Assembly (NCBI GenBank): GCA_903870185.1
Contig: CAIQCE010000126.1
Location: 1 to 7,322, forward strand
From: an uncultured Gammaproteobacteria bacterium
Lineage (GTDB): Bacteria > Pseudomonadota > Gammaproteobacteria > Coxiellales > Coxiellaceae
Reading direction: 5' to 3'
Length of the DNA stretch: 7,322 bases
The notes under the pieces are model-generated. The model was given only the letters and a program-made list of their open reading frames with translations, did not search any database and was not told where the DNA came from. How positions within the stretch are numbered: position 1 is the stretch's first letter; every line of letters begins with the position of its first letter. Below, one piece after another: positions 5,341 through 7,322 of this stretch. A program made the position numbers and the translations under genes.

Positions 5341-6111
5341 ATGCATAAGATATCCCCTATCCCAGCCTTTAATGATAATTATATTTGGCTAATTTCACGT
5401 CCTGATTGTGCTCTGGTCGCTATTGTTGACCCTGGTGATGCAGATCCTGTGATTCAATATCTAGAGTCCAAACATCTCAATTTATCAGCTATTCTACTGA
5501 CCCATCACCATGCTGATCACAGTGGTGGAATTCAACGCCTGCTGGAATATAAAAATGTGCCTGTATGGGGACCCAAGTGTGAAAAGATTTTACATGCGAC
5601 CTGCCCTTTAGAGGGAGGCGAAACCATCACCCTACCCGAGCTCAATTTCAGGGCCCAAGTATTAGCTATTCCTGGGCATACTTTAGGGCATATAGCATTT
5701 TATGGAGAGGGGTTATTATTCTGTGGTGATACTTTATTTGCAGGAGGATGTGGTCGAATCTTTGAAGGCACACCTGCCCAGATGTTTCGTTCTTTGAAAA
5801 CGTTGGCGGAATTAGATTCCAAAACCCAAATTTATTGTGGGCATGAATATACTGAAGCTAATCTTCGCTTTGCATCGATCGTTGAGCCTGAGAATTTAGA
5901 CCTTCAGAAACGAATTGAAATGGTAAGAATTCAAAGAGCGGCTGGAGAATGCACCTTACCCAGTAGCATAGAACTTGAATTATTAACTAATGTTTTTTTG
6001 CGGTGCCATTTTTCTTCAGTTCAAGCGGCTGTGAGTGAATATTTAGGTCGAGTTATCGCGGATCCTATTGAGGTATTTACAGAGCTTAGAGCTTGGAAAA
6101 ATAGTTTTTAA
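5341..6111 (+). CDS. gloB: Hydroxyacylglutathione hydrolase (glyoxalase II)
   Basis: A 256-residue metallo-beta-lactamase-fold enzyme that hydrolyses S-D-lactoylglutathione to D-lactate and glutathione, the second step of methylglyoxal detoxification in the cytosol. The N-terminus IPAFNDNYIW and the metal motif T-H-H-H-A-D-H (54-60: His55, His57, Asp59, His60) are standard. The other ligands are His113 in PGHTLGH, Asp130 in FCGDTLFAGGCGR and His168 in CGHEYT. The C-terminal glyoxalase II domain (about 169-256) is complete. Length and motifs match E. coli GloB (251 residues). The ATG at 5341 has no good Shine-Dalgarno sequence; a TATTAT at 5330-5335 could be a -10 very close to the start. It converges on the dihydrouridine synthase gene, with two palindromes in between. 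Confidence 0.97.
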   Translation: MHKISPIPAFNDNYIWLISRPDCALVAIVDPGDADPVIQYLESKHLNLSAILLTHHHADHSGGIQRLLEYKNVPVWGPKCEKILHATCPLEGGETITLPELNFRAQVLAIPGHTLGHIAFYGEGLLFCGDTLFAGGCGRIFEGTPAQMFRSLKTLAELDSKTQIYCGHEYTEANLRFASIVEPENLDLQKRIEMVRIQRAAGECTLPSSIELELLTNVFLRCHFSSVQAAVSEYLGRVIADPIEVFTELRAWKNSF

Positions 6112-6141
6112 AATTAGATATTTTAACTTAAGACACATTTC

Positions 6142-6170
6142 TGGATCCCGCGGACAAGCCGCGGGACAAC
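6142..6170. repeat. GC-rich interspersed palindrome (CCCGCGG type)
   Basis: TCCCGCGG (6146-6153) and CCGCGGGA (6159-6166) form a perfect 8-bp stem around ACAAG, preceded by CTGGA and followed by CAAC. The C/G richness contrasts sharply with the AT-rich surroundings. This form resembles a dispersed repeat common in several gammaproteobacterial and rickettsial genomes. It lies between the convergent gloB and dihydrouridine synthase genes and may also help terminate transcripts. Confidence 0.75.
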
Positions 6171-6201
6171 GGGTTAGTGTGAAGCACATCCATGTTGATT
6201 T

Positions 6202-6233
6202 GTTAGGCCACACTTCGCTTGGCACTAACCTAC
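6202..6233 (-). repeat. REP palindrome 5, overlapping the 3' end of the dihydrouridine synthase gene
   Basis: Read from 6233 on the minus strand it begins GTAGGTTAGTGCCAAGCGAA and closes with GGCCTAAC. It has the GTAG head, a GTTAG/CTAAC stem extended by GCC/GGC with one bulge, and a GCGAAG loop element shared with REP 2. An extra GGTTAGTG at 6172-6179 mirrors CACTAACC at 6223-6230, suggesting a two-unit, BIME-like cluster. The first nine bases encode Val-Gly-stop of the adjoining gene. Confidence 0.78.
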
Positions 6234-7229
6234 ACTATTTAATTGCTCGCTTGTTTTGAAATATTCTCTCGTTATGCTTTCTAACTTTTGAAAAGAATTT
6301 ATCTGACTAATAGCTAAATGAAAATCTATTCGATTTTCCAGCCCTCTTGCATAATATTTAGCAAACTTTCGTGCTTGCAAAATGGCAAATTTCTCACTAG
6401 CCAGCAATGAAACTAATCGCTCTATATGCTCTATAAAAATCTCACCGATCTCAACAGAATCAGGCATGGAAAATGGTTTTTGCTCAAGTTCCGAAATCAA
6501 TTTGTTAATTAACCATGGCTGCCCTACTCCTGCGCGTCCGATCATGACTCCAGCGCATCCGGTTGCTAGCATTTTTTTCAATGAATCCAGACAGGCAACA
6601 TCACCATTTCCAATGACTGGGATTTTCATATTTTCAACAAAAAATTGGATTTGTTGATAATTACAAGGAGTCTCATAATGCTCAGTCCAATGTCTTCCAT
6701 GAACCACTATAAAATCAGCTCCTGCTTCAGTTACGACCTTGGCAATTTCCTGGTTGAATTGATCAGTACTATTGCCTTCCACTCTAATTTTAATAGAAAC
6801 CGGTAGGTGCGTATTTTGTTTCATCGATTGAATAAGTTTATAAAGCTCTAGGGGCTGCATTAAGAGACTGGAACCAGCTCCTTTGCTACGTATTTTTTTA
6901 ACAGGACAGCCACAATTTAAATCAATCAAGGATGCTCCATACTCCGTTACTATTTTAGAAGCTTCTCCTAATTCCTGAGGATTGTTGCTTGAAAGCTGAA
7001 AGGAAACGGGCCCTTCTCGTTCATCTAATGTGACAAAGCGTTTTTGAAGCGCCTTTGATTGATGAATTAAGGTCTTGCAAGAAATCATTTCTGTGCAGCT
7101 ATAGGCAGGCTGGCTGTATTTCCAAGTTAAGTAACGAAATGGGGCGCAGCTGATCCCAGCTAAAGGGCCTTGAATAAGATTAATTGGGAATTTTAGCGGA
7201 CCTAAATTTAGAGGTTGAATTAAATTCAT
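6225..7229 (-). CDS. tRNA-dihydrouridine synthase (DUS family)
   Basis: A 334-residue FMN-dependent TIM-barrel enzyme that reduces specific uridines in tRNA to dihydrouridine using NADPH. The N-terminal QGPLAGISCAPFR (20-32) is the flavin-site start. LIDLNCGCPVKKIRSKGAGS (101-120) carries the catalytic Cys108. HGRH (177-180), VIGNGDV (205-211) and GVMIGRAGVGQPWL (227-240) are phosphate- and flavin-binding elements. The C-terminal helical RNA-binding domain follows, from about 255. The NxGCPxKK form and the order of motifs are closest to DusB, but several changes (NCGCP for NMGCP; HGRHWTEHYE after the sixth strand) suggest a separate subgroup, so no symbol is given. The last two residues and the stop come from REP 5, so the original C-terminus may have been different. 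AGGA about ten bases upstream supports the ATG at 7229. Confidence 0.92.
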   Translation of the reverse strand: MNLIQPLNLGPLKFPINLIQGPLAGISCAPFRYLTWKYSQPAYSCTEMISCKTLIHQSKALQKRFVTLDEREGPVSFQLSSNNPQELGEASKIVTEYGASLIDLNCGCPVKKIRSKGAGSSLLMQPLELYKLIQSMKQNTHLPVSIKIRVEGNSTDQFNQEIAKVVTEAGADFIVVHGRHWTEHYETPCNYQQIQFFVENMKIPVIGNGDVACLDSLKKMLATGCAGVMIGRAGVGQPWLINKLISELEQKPFSMPDSVEIGEIFIEHIERLVSLLASEKFAILQARKFAKYYARGLENRIDFHLAISQINSFQKLESITREYFKTSEQLNSVG

Positions 7230-7249
7230 GCTGGATCAATCCTTAACTT

Positions 7250-7284
7250 ATCGTTAGAATAACGATTGTCAGCAATAATTGCTG
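7250..7284. promoter_or_regulatory. Palindromes between divergent genes
   Basis: ATCGTT/AACGAT (7250-7255, 7261-7266) and the 15-bp near-perfect palindrome CAGCAATAATTGCTG (7270-7284) occupy the 83-bp gap between the dihydrouridine synthase gene and the rightward gene. A TTGTCA at 7266-7271, just before the second palindrome, could be a -35 for the rightward gene. Operator function is inferred from symmetry and position only. Confidence 0.4.
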
Positions 7285-7312
7285 TTATTATTTGAAATCT
7301 TAAGGAGATAAA

Positions 7313-7322
7313 ATGGCTAAGA
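7313..7322 (+). CDS. Start of a gene, truncated by the window edge
   Basis: An ATG at 7313 opens Met-Ala-Lys and runs off the window. AAGGAG at 7302-7307, six bases upstream, is a strong ribosome binding site, which is the main reason to call a gene here. It is divergent from the dihydrouridine synthase gene. Nothing can be said about its product. Confidence 0.5.

Noticed and set aside
6043..6259. Overlapping short ORFs on both strands between gloB and the dihydrouridine synthase
   Set aside because: They run through the end of gloB and two palindromic repeats; their residues derive from repeat sequence and no start signals are seen.
6382..6657. 91-residue plus-strand ORF inside the dihydrouridine synthase gene
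   Set aside because: It is the antisense shadow of a conserved coding region.
1..7322. CRISPR array or multi-gene defence system
   Set aside because: No regularly spaced repeats with spacers and no cas, restriction or retron-like genes were seen; the only defence-like unit is hicAB.

Overview
The window looks like a piece of a gammaproteobacterial chromosome, most likely Legionella or a close relative. The evidence is AT-rich composition (estimated by eye at about 40% G+C), a RAYT gene with GTAGGTTGGGCT-type REP palindromes, and a CTGGATCCCGCGG...CCGCGGGA palindrome of a kind I associate with Legionellales. The genus is an inference from these patterns; no marker gene fixes it.

Layout, left to right. 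(1) 1-753: an AT-rich leader and a compact hicA-hicB type II toxin-antitoxin operon. It has a consensus-like promoter overlapping a palindromic operator, no leader before the toxin, and a strong ribosome binding site for the antitoxin. (2) 818-967: a relic integration site, made of GGGGGTAT arm-type repeats, a tRNA/tmRNA 3'-end-like core and a terminator-like hairpin. (3) 968-4563: accessory DNA. It holds one doubtful 86-residue ORF, about 400 bp without a recognisable gene, a ~626-residue protein with a class I glutamine-amidotransferase (peptidase C26) core and large unknown flanks, a 3' gene remnant upstream of it, and a RAYT transposase with inward-facing REPs. (4) 4564-4717: a second, diverged copy of the relic integration site, ending in a perfect 20-bp hairpin. 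(5) 4740-7322: housekeeping-type genes. These are a carboxymuconolactone decarboxylase family protein, glyoxalase II (gloB), a convergent tRNA-dihydrouridine synthase, and the first codons of a divergent gene.

The two att-like copies lie about 3.7 kb apart in direct orientation, and each is followed by its own hairpin. This fits islands accreted in tandem at a tRNA-class target. One would carry hicAB and extend off the left edge; the other would be the C26/RAYT segment, whose integrase is gone. REP palindromes occur at five places (3796-3826, 4432-4463, 4740-4770, 5177-5207, 6202-6233). One supplies the stop codon of the dihydrouridine synthase gene, and another abuts the RAYT stop codon and cuts into a neighbouring gene remnant.

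The best candidate for something undescribed is the C26 protein with its hairpin-guarded ribosome binding site. I see no multi-gene defence or biosynthetic system. All functional calls come from reading motifs; no database search was run.
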